A model generated the notes under the pieces. The model saw only the letters and a list, made by a program, of their open reading frames with translations, had not been told where the DNA came from and did no database searches. A stretch of 64,000 bases of DNA from the NCBI RefSeq assembly GCF_014839805.1, contig NC_051129.1, forward strand, positions 4,034,920 through 4,098,919, given 5' to 3'. Origin of the DNA: Manduca sexta (Eukaryota; Arthropoda; Insecta; Lepidoptera; Sphingidae). Positions 63,124-64,000 of the stretch are shown here, one piece after another (position 1 is the first letter of the stretch; every line of letters starts with the position of its first letter). A program made the position numbers and the translations under genes.

Positions 63124-64000
63124 ATGTCGAAAATTATTGGAAATTTAAATAGTTTTGATCACAAGGAAAATGACTGGAAGATTTTTTTTGGCAAATTGAA
63201 TAATTTTATTAAGTTGAACTGTATTAAAAATGAAAATTTGTGTGCTATTCTCTTAACTCATCTCTCGGATGAGTCATATCGGCTTGTACAAAACCTCGTT
63301 CATCCAAGACAAGTCGAAGAAGTATCGTGGGATGAGTTGATTAAGTTATTGGACGGCCATTTCACTCCAAAACGCTCAACGTTTGCTGATAGAGCAAAAT
63401 TTTATGACGCAACCAGAAATGATGGTGAGAGTCTAGAAGATTGGGTAGCGCGCTTACGAGGACTAGCAATATACTGCGACTTTGGAACGGAGTTGGAGAC
63501 GCTTTTGCGTGATAAATTTATTCTTGGGCTCAAAATGGGACCAGAAAGAAATCGTTTATTTGAACAAGATTTAAAATCGCTAACGCTCTCTAAAGCGTTA
63601 GAAATAGCTCAACAGGTTTCATGTGCTCGCGCTGCGCGTGCTTCTGTTGGTGTCATAGAGCAGCCGGTCAAGCAGGAGCATGTGTATCGAGCTGGTGAGC
63701 GTCAAGCATACAAGGTGCAAACTACGTCGCGGTCGTCAACAGACATTCGATGTTTTGTTTGCGGAATGAAGAATCATCTTGCAGACAAATGCCGTTTTAA
63801 AGACTACCGTTGTATTAGTTGTGGTGAAAAAGGTCACCTGAAGAAAATGTGTAGCGTTAGGAAGAATAAAGTTCTTCTAAACAATGTAGTTGCTATGGGA
63901 GACCACAATAACGTTTGTAAGGAATGCGATTTGTTTAATGTGAGGTACGTAAACTATGACCCTTTGAAAGTTGACATAATTATTAATTATAAAACGTTTT
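63124..64000 (+). CDS. gag: Ty3/Gypsy-type retrotransposon gag (partial; runs off the window)
   Basis: Open from the ATG at 63124 to the window end, 292 codons without a stop. Residues about 1-190 have the helical composition of a retrotransposon gag capsid domain (WDELIKLLDGHF, ESLEDWVARLRGLA). Two zinc knuckles CX2CX4HX4C follow at residues 210-223 and 230-243. The last residues look like the start of a protease domain, so gag and pol may share a frame. The intact frame suggests a young or selected copy. A domesticated gag gene is possible but the adjoining LTR and primer site argue for a retroelement. Confidence 0.8.
   Translation, partial: MSKIIGNLNSFDHKENDWKIFFGKLNNFIKLNCIKNENLCAILLTHLSDESYRLVQNLVHPRQVEEVSWDELIKLLDGHFTPKRSTFADRAKFYDATRNDGESLEDWVARLRGLAIYCDFGTELETLLRDKFILGLKMGPERNRLFEQDLKSLTLSKALEIAQQVSCARAARASVGVIEQPVKQEHVYRAGERQAYKVQTTSRSSTDIRCFVCGMKNHLADKCRFKDYRCISCGEKGHLKKMCSVRKNKVLLNNVVAMGDHNNVCKECDLFNVRYVNYDPLKVDIIINYKTF

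Larger units (their letters stand above)
62812..64000 (+). mobile_element. Ty3/Gypsy-type LTR retrotransposon, 5' part
   Basis: LTR, primer site and gag in the expected order and spacing. Pol and the 3' LTR would lie to the right. Confidence 0.7.

Overview
This window looks like insect nuclear DNA, most likely from a moth or butterfly. The inference rests on the AT-rich background, GT-AG introns, and several repeat types I associate with Lepidoptera: two tRNA-headed SINE families, A-tailed LINE/SINE 3' ends, Helitron-like elements ending CTAG, RTE tails, and a Penelope-like element. I see no prokaryotic gene organisation, rRNA gene or CRISPR array. About 90% of the window is intergenic, intronic or repeat DNA.

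The one well-supported host gene is on the + strand at 42857-50418. It has a short first coding exon (42857-42919), a 2.75-kb intron, a single 4.4-kb exon (45670-50071), a 183-bp intron, and a last exon (50255-50418) that encodes a hydrophobic C-terminal tail. The reading frame is kept across both junctions and gives about 1,542 residues: a long, charged, mostly disordered cytosolic protein with basic clusters, a PxxP motif, a motif repeated three times, and a membrane anchor at its very end. I do not recognise the family. Exon 1 was not among the open frames supplied; I found it by splice-site and phase matching.

1-9.7 kb is intergenic with old repeats and one weak candidate exon at 8204. 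10.03-12.89 kb is a nearly complete Penelope-like element with a 13-bp target-site duplication, a 0.69-kb inverted terminal arm, hammerhead-like motifs, and a frameshifted RT/GIY-YIG reading frame. 13-42 kb is intergenic and rich in repeats. It holds two bounded Helitron-like elements (one with exactly six 123-bp monomers), a TIR/MITE family with TA duplications, a 78-bp foldback inside a SINE, and two bounded SINE copies just upstream of the host gene.

52.6-59.3 kb is a nest of retroelements. A 4.9-kb unit (52777-57691) is bounded by two identical 207-bp direct repeats with TG...CA ends and an ATTA duplication, yet its interior is non-coding and holds a decayed RTE reverse transcriptase and a 7 x 32-bp minisatellite. 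Next to it lies an R4/Dong-like reverse transcriptase relic. The right edge (62812-64000) enters a Ty3/Gypsy-type element with a likely 5' LTR, primer-binding site and an intact gag frame with two zinc knuckles that runs off the window.

All homology statements come from reading motifs by eye; no database search was possible.
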